Of a DNA stretch of 64,000 nucleotides, positions 20,547-28,727 are shown piece by piece (within the stretch, counting starts at the first letter, position 1; the number at the start of each line of letters is the position of its first letter). The notes beneath the pieces were generated by a model that was not told the origin of the DNA, ran no database searches, and worked only from the letters and a program-made list of their open reading frames with translations. The stretch lies in contig JABLUY010000073.1 in assembly GCA_013306675.1 (NCBI GenBank), positions 1 through 64,000 of the forward strand, in the 5' to 3' direction. The position numbers were made by a program, and so were the translations under genes. Origin of the DNA: Thraustochytrium sp. TN22 (Eukaryota; Sar; Bigyra; Thraustochytrida; Thraustochytriidae).

Positions 20547-20914
20547 CGCGCTCGTGCTCGTGCTCGTGCTTGCGCCTGGGACGCGCCTGGCGCCCGCTGC
20601 CGCGTCTTGACTCAAGTTGTCCGCGCCAAGAAGCCCGCGCCGCAGGCATCCTCAGCTGATACTGACGGATGGTGACTGCGAGTGTGTACTACCTGGTTCG
20701 GAAAGAGGGCGGCCGAGCGAGTGGCTCCGGACCGAGCATGCCCAGGTTCTCCGTCGCCGGCCGGCGGCCAAGCCCACAAACCAGGGCAACGGAGGATCCA
20801 GGTGCAAAAACTATCGTGCGTATATTTGTGTCCGTGGCTGAACATTGCGGCAACAAGCTATCGTACGTCCATTTTGTGTGCGAGGCTGGACGGGCCATCA
20901 CACTCACTACGTTA
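20547..20914. other. Short intergenic region between CEP104-like and MFS genes
   Basis: This 368-bp segment lies upstream of the CEP104-like gene and downstream of the MFS gene. It has moderate GC. No gene or repeat is recognised. Confidence 0.4.
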
Positions 20915-22495
20915 TCAGACCTTGTGGAGAAGCGGAAGCTCGGTGTGGGCGGCGAGACGGTCCTTGGCAAAGTGCCAGTGTAGCGCGGAGACAAAGGTGG
21001 CACAGCAGGTCCAAGGCAGCAGCGTGTTCCAGAGCAGCGCGTTGCCGAGTGCCGCATGGTTGTGCTCGTCGGCACAGCCGTCGCAGACTGCAGCGGTGGC
21101 GGCGTCCTGGATGCGGTAGCCATAGAGGTGCTCAGCCAGCATGCCAACGAGCGGGGCGGCCATGACGCCGAAGACGCTCTCGAGCGCGAAGTGGTAGCCC
21201 AGCACGGTGCCTGAGGCGCTGGCCGGCACGAGCTCAGTAAGCATGGGCATGAGGGCACCGCTGCCGACGCCAGGAATGATGACGCCGAGCAGGAAGAGGC
21301 TGGCGGCGGAGGCCTCTGCGCTGCCGGAAAGGGCCTCGGAGAAGATGGCGAGCGCCATGGGGATGCGCAGCGCGTCAGCGGCCTGCGCGAGGTAGATGCG
21401 CCCGTGGTCCGGCTGGCGGCGCGCCGCCATGTCGCCGAGCGCGCCGGCCAGCAGGTGACCGAGGACGCAGCCACAGTGCAGCGCGTTGGCGTACAGCCCC
21501 GCGAGCGCCGCCGGCACCCCGTCAGTCTGGAACCAAAGCACGAGAAAGCTGAAACCGCTGTAGGGAAAGGAGCCGAAGACGCCGTGCAGGACGATGAGGT
21601 GGAAGGATCGCAGGCCGAGCACGCGGCGCACGAGCTTTTGCGGGTCAGCGGCGGTCGAGCCGTCGCTCGGCGAGGCGGCCTCGCCGCGGCGGCCCTGCTT
21701 GCTTGAGGCATAGGGCGACTCCACCTTGGCGTCAACGTGTGCGCGCCACGCGAGACGGGAATCGGCCGGCAGTGCCAGCCACAGGAGCACTGCAGCCGCC
21801 AGGCACACGAGGCCATAGCCCACAAGGAGCTCGCGCCAGGTCGCGCTAAAGGCCGCGCCCAAGGCCGTGCCGATGATGCGCCCCACGCTGCGCGTCGTGC
21901 TGAGCACGCCAAAGAGCCGCCCGCGCTGGTTGCGCTCCGAGCCGCCCGCGATGACGCTGCCGACGAGCGGGCGCAGCAGGCCGGCGAGGGCGCCGGTGCA
22001 GAAGCGCGCGACCGCGAGCTCCTCGAAGCTCATGGCGTGCGCCGTCAGGATGCTCGCGCACCCGATGCCGGCCAGCGAGATGCGCAGGAAGCGCCCCGGG
22101 TCGCGCGCGCGGTCCACCCGCGGGCCCCACAGCAGCACGGCGCCCTTCATGGCCACGCTCTGCGCCAGCGCCAGATACCCTAGCAGCGTGGGTGTCAGCT
22201 GCAGGTCCGCCTCGAACGACCTGAACAGCGCGCTCAGAAACGCCAGGTCGATGGCCTCCGCGAGGCAGAGCAGCAGCAGCCCGGCCCACACACGCCGCGC
22301 GACGCGGGCATCCTCGCCCTCGCTCTCTCCTCGCGCAGCCAAGGCCTTGGCGGTCACGACCTGCGGCACTTGCTGCTGCCGCTGCTGCTGCTTGTGCACG
22401 TGCAGCGGCTGCGTGTGCTGCTTGTGCGCGAGCCGCGACTGCTGTGCCTGTGCGGCCAGGAGCACCTCGCTCTCGCGGTCCTCCGCCTCCAGCAT
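20915..22495 (-). CDS. Major facilitator superfamily transporter
   Basis: Single exon, 526 aa from the ATG at 22495. After an N-terminal cytosolic stretch with Gln-rich low complexity (QQQRQQQ) there are about twelve hydrophobic segments. The first half contains PRVDRARDPGRFLRIS at the loop 2-3 position and GVLSTTRSVGRIIGTALGA in a TM5-like segment, as in 12-TM MFS carriers. A cytosolic loop lies in the middle, and the second half repeats the six-helix pattern. The substrate cannot be told; the drug/H+ antiporter-like groups are the nearest resemblance by eye. It diverges from the MYB gene across a 1.2-kb gap. Confidence 0.85.
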   Translation of the reverse strand: MLEAEDRESEVLLAAQAQQSRLAHKQHTQPLHVHKQQQRQQQVPQVVTAKALAARGESEGEDARVARRVWAGLLLLCLAEAIDLAFLSALFRSFEADLQLTPTLLGYLALAQSVAMKGAVLLWGPRVDRARDPGRFLRISLAGIGCASILTAHAMSFEELAVARFCTGALAGLLRPLVGSVIAGGSERNQRGRLFGVLSTTRSVGRIIGTALGAAFSATWRELLVGYGLVCLAAAVLLWLALPADSRLAWRAHVDAKVESPYASSKQGRRGEAASPSDGSTAADPQKLVRRVLGLRSFHLIVLHGVFGSFPYSGFSFLVLWFQTDGVPAALAGLYANALHCGCVLGHLLAGALGDMAARRQPDHGRIYLAQAADALRIPMALAIFSEALSGSAEASAASLFLLGVIIPGVGSGALMPMLTELVPASASGTVLGYHFALESVFGVMAAPLVGMLAEHLYGYRIQDAATAAVCDGCADEHNHAALGNALLWNTLLPWTCCATFVSALHWHFAKDRLAAHTELPLLHKV

Positions 22496-23686
22496 GGCGG
22501 CGGCCGCGTCGCCGGCGGCGCAGGCGGCGGTCGCCGGCGGCCTCACGCGGTCGTACGCGGCGTGGTCGTCGACCGCATCAACGCGCGGCAGGCGCGGCAC
22601 GCCGGCCGGCCGGGTCTCGCGAGCTTGCGGGCGGGCGGGCTTCTGGGTCCGCGAGTCAGCTTCTCCTCACGCTTGCCTCGCGGCGGAGGCCGCGCGTCTC
22701 GCTGCGGTTCGGCCGCCTTTGCCTGCTGGGTGCCAGCGGCGCGGCGTTGGCGGTCTCCGGGCTGACACGGTCGCGGTCGCAGGGGATGCTCACTCGGGTC
22801 TCGCCCTTACATTCCGAGTCGCAGTACAAGTCCGAGAGCTTTGGAGCTCGGTGACCACAACGGCCTCGATGATTCGCCATGACTCGGACGGCTTCAGTTC
22901 GCGTCGCGCCTTGCTACACGACCATGTGACTGATGTGAGGGCGCTGCCCTTTCACAGTAAGCTCGCAATCGTTGTGCAGGCACACGGACATTGACATTCA
23001 TTGCCGCGAATCCCGTCCTCGCGCACTTCCCACAAGTCAGCAATCCTCAGAGGCCCCTTGGGTCCAACACAAGTCAGCAATCCTCAGAGGCCCCTTGGGT
23101 CCAACCCGTCCTTTGATTCCTTTCGCGAGAGCGCCGACGTCCACCGTTGTGACGCAAGTGTCTCAGTTAGACCCGTCGCTTACACAACCTCCGCGCCGGC
23201 CCGCGTCCCCAAACCTCTTTGAGAACTCAGTCGACCATCTTCCCAGGACCTCCTCACCGCTTCGCCCGGGCCCTGTCCCTGCTCGGCGCCCTCCGCGACG
23301 CTCCACGACGCTCCGCGACGTCCTCGGCGACGTTCTGGCGGCGGTGTGCTGGAATGCCCTCATGCGGTGGAAAAGGGTCCCGAAAGGGCAAAGGGGACTC
23401 GGCAGCCGTTGGGGCGCTAGATAGGACGGCGCGCGGGCTCGCGCCCAAGCCCGAAGCACGCGCGCGCGGCGCGGCAGCGAGCGGCTGCGAGCGCGGCGGC
23501 AGGCCCGCGTCGACCCCTCTCCCGGCCCCGCCGCTCCGCGCGGCCGGCGGCGAAGTGTAGTGGGCGCGAGGCGCGATTCCGCAGCGCCCGCGCGAGAGGG
23601 ACGCGGCCAAGGTGGCCAAGAAAGCAGACAAAGCGCAGCTCGGCCAGCCAGCAGGCAGGCAGGCAAGCAAGCAAAGGAGGATCGCG
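22496..23686. other. Divergent intergenic region between MFS and MYB genes
   Basis: This 1.19-kb segment probably holds both promoters. It contains an exact 37-bp tandem duplication (23032-23105) and no convincing coding frame. The 3' part is very GC-rich. Confidence 0.45.
23032..23105. repeat. Perfect 37-bp tandem duplication
   Basis: Copies at 23032-23068 and 23069-23105 are identical, starting ACAAGTCAGCAATCCTCAG and ending CTTGGGTCCAAC. It lies about 540 bp upstream of the MFS start and 580 bp upstream of the MYB start. Confidence 0.95.
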
Positions 23687-24487
23687 ATGGAGAGCGCGAG
23701 CGGCAAGAGCGGCAAGGCCAAGTACCAACGGCGGTCGTGGACGCAGCAGGAGGATGAGGTGATCCTGGAGCTGGTGGGCGAGTCCGCAGCGGGCATGGCG
23801 TGGTCCAAGGTCGCGCAAGGGCTGAACGAGCGCGTCCCGGAGGCGAAAAGGACCGGAAAGCAGTGCCGCACGCGGTGGATGAACCACCTGGACCCGACCA
23901 TTTGCAAGGAGCCGTGGACGACGGAGGAGGAGAAACTGCTCACAGACGCGCAGTCGCGCATGGGCAACCAATGGGCCAAGATCGCCAAGATGCTGCCCGG
24001 GCGGACCGACAATGCCATCAAGAACCACTGGTACTCGACGCTGCGCAAGCGCAAGCGCAAGCTGACGCGGCCGCCGTCGCTCGCGCCGCACGATCGCTAC
24101 ACCATGCACATGGACGGCTACGGCTCGCCTTATGGCATGCCGCCGCCACCCATGTACGGCTCTCACACGGGCATGTGCATGCAGACGCCTGCCCAGTACG
24201 CGTCCGCCCCGGCCATGCAGCCGTCGCACACCGCCTCCTACATGTCGTGGTCCCTCCCGATGCCGGGACAGCCGGGGCTCATGTCGCATTACTCATTGAC
24301 GCCCGCATCCATGTGCGGCCCTCACGCCGGGGCGGATGATGCCTACCGGAGCATGTCAGCCGCTGCTTCTCGCAAGCGCAAGGCACGTCCCAAAAGGACC
24401 TCGCCGTCTGGATCCGTGCCCGAAGCCACCAAAATGCACAAACGGGAACCCGAAGTTGCACCGCCGTTGCATGACACCACCTCCTTT

Positions 24488-24525
<38 letters not shown>

Positions 24526-25246
24526 CAACAACAATAACAATAACAACAACAACAGCAGCAGCAGCAGGAGCGGCGTCGGCGGCGTGATGACCCCGGAAAA
24601 GGCCAAGGCTGCCGCCGACGCCATTGCCGCCCGCGCAGTCGTCGCCAGCGAGCCGCGACGGTTCCAGCGGCCGCCGGCAATCGACACGGCCGTCTCGCCC
24701 CGCCTGTACACGCACAACGGTTTCGTCGGCGGCGTCTTGCCCAGCTCGGACCGCCTCTCCACCAGCACCATGTCGCCCATGATGATGCCCATCGGCCTCA
24801 GCCCGCGTGCATACGAGGGCGCCAGCCCACAGGCGCCGACGCCGCGCATTCCGGAGCTGCAGTCCGTCTACGGCTCCGGCCAGACGTGCTTCATGCCCAG
24901 CCCGCTCTCGGGGAGCAGCGACCTGGGCGTGGAGCGCACGCCCACGTACAAGAAGCATCGGGCCGGCCTTGCGCTGCCGGTCTTGGATAGCGCGCTGCGC
25001 TCGCCCACGCACGGCATCCCGGCGCTGCCCTCGCCGATGCCTTTTTGCCCATCGCCCTTCTTCCAGGATCTGCGCACCTCTCCTCGACTCTACACTTGCG
25101 GCGGCGTTGGCAGCGCTCGCGGCCGCGGCGGCAACGGCAGCGGTACCTGCTTCTCCTTTGAGGACACGTCACCAGTCAAGCGAGGCGTGGCCCTCGAGGA
25201 GGACCTTTTGGCGCACTCCGCCTCGGCCATGGGCGTGGACGCATGA
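23687..25246 (+). CDS. R2R3-type MYB transcription factor
   Basis: Single exon, 519 aa from the ATG at 23687. Two MYB repeats lie at about 13-70 and 74-121. Both keep the spaced tryptophans or equivalents, and the recognition helices contain [14 protein letters not shown] and [18 protein letters not shown], the classical R2R3 signature. The rest is disordered: Met/Pro-rich, then a Ser run passing into an Asn run and back (about 267-295, from AGC/AAC triplets), and Ser/Pro-rich segments that may be phosphorylated or act as activation regions. The protein is predicted nuclear and DNA-binding. Its targets cannot be read from the sequence. Confidence 0.94.
24487..24567 (+). repeat. AGC/AAC triplet repeat coding Ser and Asn runs
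   Basis: About 27 codons alternate between AGC blocks and AAC/AAT blocks inside the MYB gene. This trinucleotide expansion site is probably length-variable between strains. Confidence 0.9.
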
Positions 25247-25299
25247 TGCGCCCTTGCGCCACCAGGACACCCGCTCGTTCAACGAGGCTCTGATGTCAA

Positions 25300-25302
25300 C
25301 TG

Positions 25303-25340
<38 letters not shown>
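25300..25340. repeat. CT dinucleotide repeat
   Basis: A nearly pure CT run lies in the 189-bp convergent gap between the MYB gene and COQ4. It probably falls in a 3' UTR. Confidence 0.85.
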
Positions 25341-25435
25341 CCCTCCGACAGACAAATACATTACCTGACACTGGGGTACTTCCGGTGGGTACCACCACAA
25401 CCAAGAATCATCATCATCATCTCTGTTCTTTCAGA

Positions 25436-26335
25436 TTACGTTGATGATGCAGTTGCCGGCGCTGCCGCGCGCTGGGCCTCAAGGCCATCCAGGGCGCGCA
25501 GGTACGTCTCAAAGGGCGCCCGGCGCGCGGCCTCGGCTTGCGTGAGGCCCGGGCCGAGCGCCTGCAGCGCCATTTCGTAGTGCTTGCGCATGAGCGCGGC
25601 GCGCGATGGGTCCCAGGACGCGTCGAGGCTGGCCAAATTGGCCGGCAGAGCGCGCAGGCCAACCCGCTTGCGCAGGTCTTGCAGAGGCTCCTCCCAGCAC
25701 TCCTCGAAGATGATGCTCAAGAAAAAGTCCGAGCGGCGCGCCTCCTGCACGCACCACGTCACGTAGGCGGTGAGCTCGGAAGGGCGCTCCAAGCCGAGCA
25801 GGCCGGCGAGCGGGCCGCCGCGCAGCAGCGAGCTGCGCATGCTGGGCTCGGCGCGCAGGCCACCCGCGAAGGCCGCCATGGCCGTCATGGGCAGGCCGGT
25901 CTGCACCATCTCGAACCACTTGAGCGCCACCTCGCCGCTCACGCTCACCGGCACGCCGCAGATTGCGTGCAGCAGATCGTGCGTGTCCCGGTACCTCTGC
26001 ATGATGTACGCCAGCTCCTCGTCCTCCACGTAGCGCACCTGCGGCCGCGTCCCGAACTCGAAGCCGTGCATGTTCAGGTACGCCGCGAAGGCGCCGCCCA
26101 CGGTGTCGGCCGGCAGCGCCGACAGCGCCGCGAAGTCCACCGACTTGCCGTCCAGCACCGGCCGCTCGCGCAGCAGCCGCCGCCCGCCCTCCAGCCGCCG
26201 CAGCCGCGTTCGCATCCCGCGCAGCGCCACATCGCCCGTCGCCTCCGCCACCGCCGCCACGGACTCCCCGCCCAGGTACGGGTCGCGCAGCGCGCGCACC
26301 GCCTCGCGCGCCGCCAGCCCCAGCCGCCCAGCCAT
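25436..26335 (-). CDS. COQ4: Coq4-family ubiquinone biosynthesis protein
   Basis: Single exon, 299 aa, whole length. The zinc site of the family is intact: HDLLH at 119-123 and Glu135 fit HDxxHx11E. Conserved flanks are YIMQRYRDTHDLLHAICGVP and the C-terminal WEEPLQDLRKRVG. Coq4 acts on the matrix face of the mitochondrial inner membrane in the CoQ synthome; recent work assigns it oxidative decarboxylation of the ring. The N-terminus (MAGRLGLAAREAVRALRDPY) is Arg/Ala-rich and could target mitochondria. The ATG at 26335 is the first in frame. Confidence 0.93.
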   Translation of the reverse strand: MAGRLGLAAREAVRALRDPYLGGESVAAVAEATGDVALRGMRTRLRRLEGGRRLLRERPVLDGKSVDFAALSALPADTVGGAFAAYLNMHGFEFGTRPQVRYVEDEELAYIMQRYRDTHDLLHAICGVPVSVSGEVALKWFEMVQTGLPMTAMAAFAGGLRAEPSMRSSLLRGGPLAGLLGLERPSELTAYVTWCVQEARRSDFFLSIIFEECWEEPLQDLRKRVGLRALPANLASLDASWDPSRAALMRKHYEMALQALGPGLTQAEAARRAPFETYLRALDGLEAQRAAAPATASST

Positions 26336-27057
26336 GCTGCGCGCGCGCCGCCGCCGCCGGGGCCGCTTTGATTCAGGTTCTGCGCTTCTCTACCTGGGTC
26401 TTCTGGCTGCAGCTGTTCGAGCTGCGCGCCGCCGTCCTGCTCATCTTCGTGCTCCACAACCTGAACTCGGCCGCCATCTGCCGCAGGCTGCCGCCGGCGC
26501 GGGCTGCTTCTCTGCGTCCAGATGACTGTGCAGGCCGCCGCCAAGGTGAAGGAGGACGACCTCGTGTCTTCAGGAGCACGAGACCGTGGGCACGATCGTC
26601 CTGGGAAGCGCAGGCGTCTTGTCCGCAGCGTAGCGTCTCCTTGGAGCGGGCCTGGCCAGGTGGCTGTGCGTGAGCTTGTCGTGCAGTGCAGTGCAGTGCA
26701 GTGCGGGCTTCTTGGCTAGGCCGCCGGCGACAGGCGAATGATGCCTCCGGGCTGCTTGTGCTGGCCCAAGCAAAGTCCTCGTCTCGCGAAGAAAAGACAT
26801 CGTCCTCGAGGCTAGCTAGCTAGTAGCGTGAGCTCAAATTGCAAGGCTCAGCTGTAGCGCACGGGCTTCCTTCGTCGTAAGTTAGTTGGTTTCGTGGTCT
26901 GGACCTTCGTACCCACCCAGCTCGCCAAGTCCCGGCCCGGCGCCCTGGTCCTGGACCTTGTGCGGAACTCTTCGAGGCACGGCGCCGGCCAGAACCCTTC
27001 CGCGCGACAGCCGGAGAGAGGCCGCGGGACGCACGCGAGGACGAGCGGTGCAGCGCC
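26336..27057. other. Divergent intergenic region between COQ4 and the headpiece gene
   Basis: This 722-bp segment is probably a shared promoter region. It contains a short GCAGT tetramer-like run (GTGCAGTGCAGTGCAGTGC) near 26680-26702 and a TAGCTAGCTAGTAG stretch near 26815. No gene is seen. Confidence 0.45.
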
Positions 27058-27681
27058 ATGGTCCGCACGCGCGAGCAGCTGACCCTGCGCACGACGGCGA
27101 CGGCGACGGCGTCAGCAAAGGCGGCGACCGCGCGCATGGCGGCGACCGCGCCGCAGGTGACCTCGCCGCCGGCGCTGCTAGAGCTCTGCGACGCGGCGCT
27201 GCGCAAGCGCGCCAGGACGTCGGCGCGCGACGTGCTGGATATCCTCGCGCTCGCGCGGCTGGCGCACAGAGAGGCGCTTGAAGAGGCCTGCGTGCAGGCC
27301 GTCTGGCGCAACTTCGCGCTCCTGCGCGACAGGCACGAGGAGCACGAGCTGCGCGTGGCTCTCGGCAGCGAGCGCTTCGAGCGCTTCGACGCGGAGCTTA
27401 CCGCCTTTGAGGAGTGCAAGGCCGGTACGGCCCGCCTGCGATCTGGACGCATCCTCCCGGCCACCGCATGTGCGCCGCCCGCGCCGGACGCCGACGGTAA
27501 CTACCCCCTCGAGGCCCTGCAGGCCGGTGTGAGCTGGCCGCCCGACGTAGACCCTGCGCGTCGCGAAGCCCACTTGGAGAACACCGCCTTTGAGCGCCTT
27601 TTCGGCATGGACAAGAAGTCCTTTGCGACACTCCCCAAGTTCGTCCGGCTTCGCGAGAAGCAGCGCCACAACCTCTTCTGA
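27058..27681 (+). CDS. Small villin-headpiece (VHP) protein with BACK-like helical N-terminal part
   Basis: Single exon, 207 aa. Residues 149-207 form a complete villin headpiece: YPLEAL, WPPDVDPARREAHL, FERLFGMDKKSFATLPKF and a C-terminal hydrophobic LF. In villin and dematin this domain binds F-actin through basic residues before the terminal LF; here the end is REKQRHNLF. Residues about 39-95 (LLELCDAALRK, VLDILALARLAHREALEEAC, NFALLRDR) resemble the helices after a BTB fold or in a BACK domain, but the BTB itself is absent. No gelsolin repeats are present. It is likely an actin-associated or scaffold protein. The start at 27058 is the first ATG, and a long Thr/Ala-rich segment precedes the helical part. 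Confidence 0.85.
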   Translation: MVRTREQLTLRTTATATASAKAATARMAATAPQVTSPPALLELCDAALRKRARTSARDVLDILALARLAHREALEEACVQAVWRNFALLRDRHEEHELRVALGSERFERFDAELTAFEECKAGTARLRSGRILPATACAPPAPDADGNYPLEALQAGVSWPPDVDPARREAHLENTAFERLFGMDKKSFATLPKFVRLREKQRHNLF

Positions 27682-27741
27682 TCTCCAGCAGAGCGGCTGT
27701 ACAAACAACACATATTCATGCTTACACACACAATCTCCTTC

Positions 27742-28578
27742 TTACTCGTCGTCCAGGACGATGACATCTTCCGAGCTGCGCGTGTCAGGCTTATCGGTCG
27801 GCTCGTCCTTGTCCGTAGACGATTCTCGACGCGCGCGCTTTGCGGCAGGCGCGGTGAAGAAGGAACGAAAGCTGGATGCTGTGGCGCGGCGACTGCGCCA
27901 GGCCTTCACGCCACGCACCCATGAGCGGCACGAGAGACCTTCGTCGCGATTGACCTGAAAGCCGACAATGCCAAGCTTCTCGGCGGTACGAATGTTAAAG
28001 GCGAGGTCGTCGAAGAAGAGCACATCCTCGGCGCGCACGCCGCGATTCCGGCGCAGCAGCTGCGAGAGATGTGGCTCCTTGCTGCCGCTAAAGACGAAGA
28101 TGGAGTCGGGCTTGAAGGCGTCCAGCACGCCGAGCGCCCGCAGCGCGCTCTGCGCCAGCTGCGTGCTGGGCGAGCTGCTGGCGATGGCCACGGGCAAGCC
28201 GTGTTCCTGCAGTGCCGCGAGCAACGGCACGACCTCGGGGAAGAGCGTCAGCTCGCTGAGCTCCCCCTGCGCGTCGAGGCACCGGCACACGCCCGTTGTC
28301 GCGCCGGCCTCGAAGGGCGGCCGCTTGTGTGCCAGCAGCGTCGTCGGCCACAGCGTATGGTCTAGGTCCACCACCACAAGCGCCGGTAGCCGGCCCTTGT
28401 CGAGCTTGAGCTCCTCGGCCGAGAGCGCCCGCGTCGCGCCGGCGAGCGGCGCCGCCGCCTCCGCCTTGACCTTGGCCTTGGCCATGGCCTCGGCCATGGC
28501 CTCGGCCTCGGCCTCGGCCTTGGCCTTGGCCTCGGCCTTGGCCGCCTCCTCCTCCTCCTCCTCCTGCTCGCCCGCCAT
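27742..28578 (-). CDS. HAD-family phosphatase of the MDP-1 (magnesium-dependent phosphatase-1) type
   Basis: Single exon, 278 aa from the ATG at 28578 (the frame runs on upstream into GC-rich sequence). Motif I VVDLDHTLWP has the nucleophile Asp71 and acid/base Asp73. Motif II is SSSPS, and motif III/IV is VLFFDDLAFNIRTAEKLG. This is the MDP-1 arrangement (DLD.TLWP, no large cap), acting on protein phosphotyrosine or sugar phosphates in other organisms. The N-terminal 55 residues are a Glu/Ala/Lys repeat, and the C-terminus adds a Lys/Arg-rich and acidic tail (about 218-278) ending VIVLDDE, which resembles a SUMO-interacting motif. It diverges from the zinc-transporter gene with 149 bp between ATGs. 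Confidence 0.86.
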   Translation of the reverse strand: MAGEQEEEEEEAAKAEAKAKAEAEAEAMAEAMAKAKVKAEAAAPLAGATRALSAEELKLDKGRLPALVVVDLDHTLWPTTLLAHKRPPFEAGATTGVCRCLDAQGELSELTLFPEVVPLLAALQEHGLPVAIASSSPSTQLAQSALRALGVLDAFKPDSIFVFSGSKEPHLSQLLRRNRGVRAEDVLFFDDLAFNIRTAEKLGIVGFQVNRDEGLSCRSWVRGVKAWRSRRATASSFRSFFTAPAAKRARRESSTDKDEPTDKPDTRSSEDVIVLDDE

Positions 28579-28727
28579 GCCGGTCGCGCCGCAGAGAGGG
28601 CGGGCGGGCGGTGCAGTGGTTGAGGTCTGCCAGCGAGCAAGACGATGCCTGGGCATGGTCTTCATCTTGGGCGCTGCAGAGCAAACCCGAGTCGCCGCGC
28701 CGCGCCGCGCCGCGCCCGCGCGCGAGG

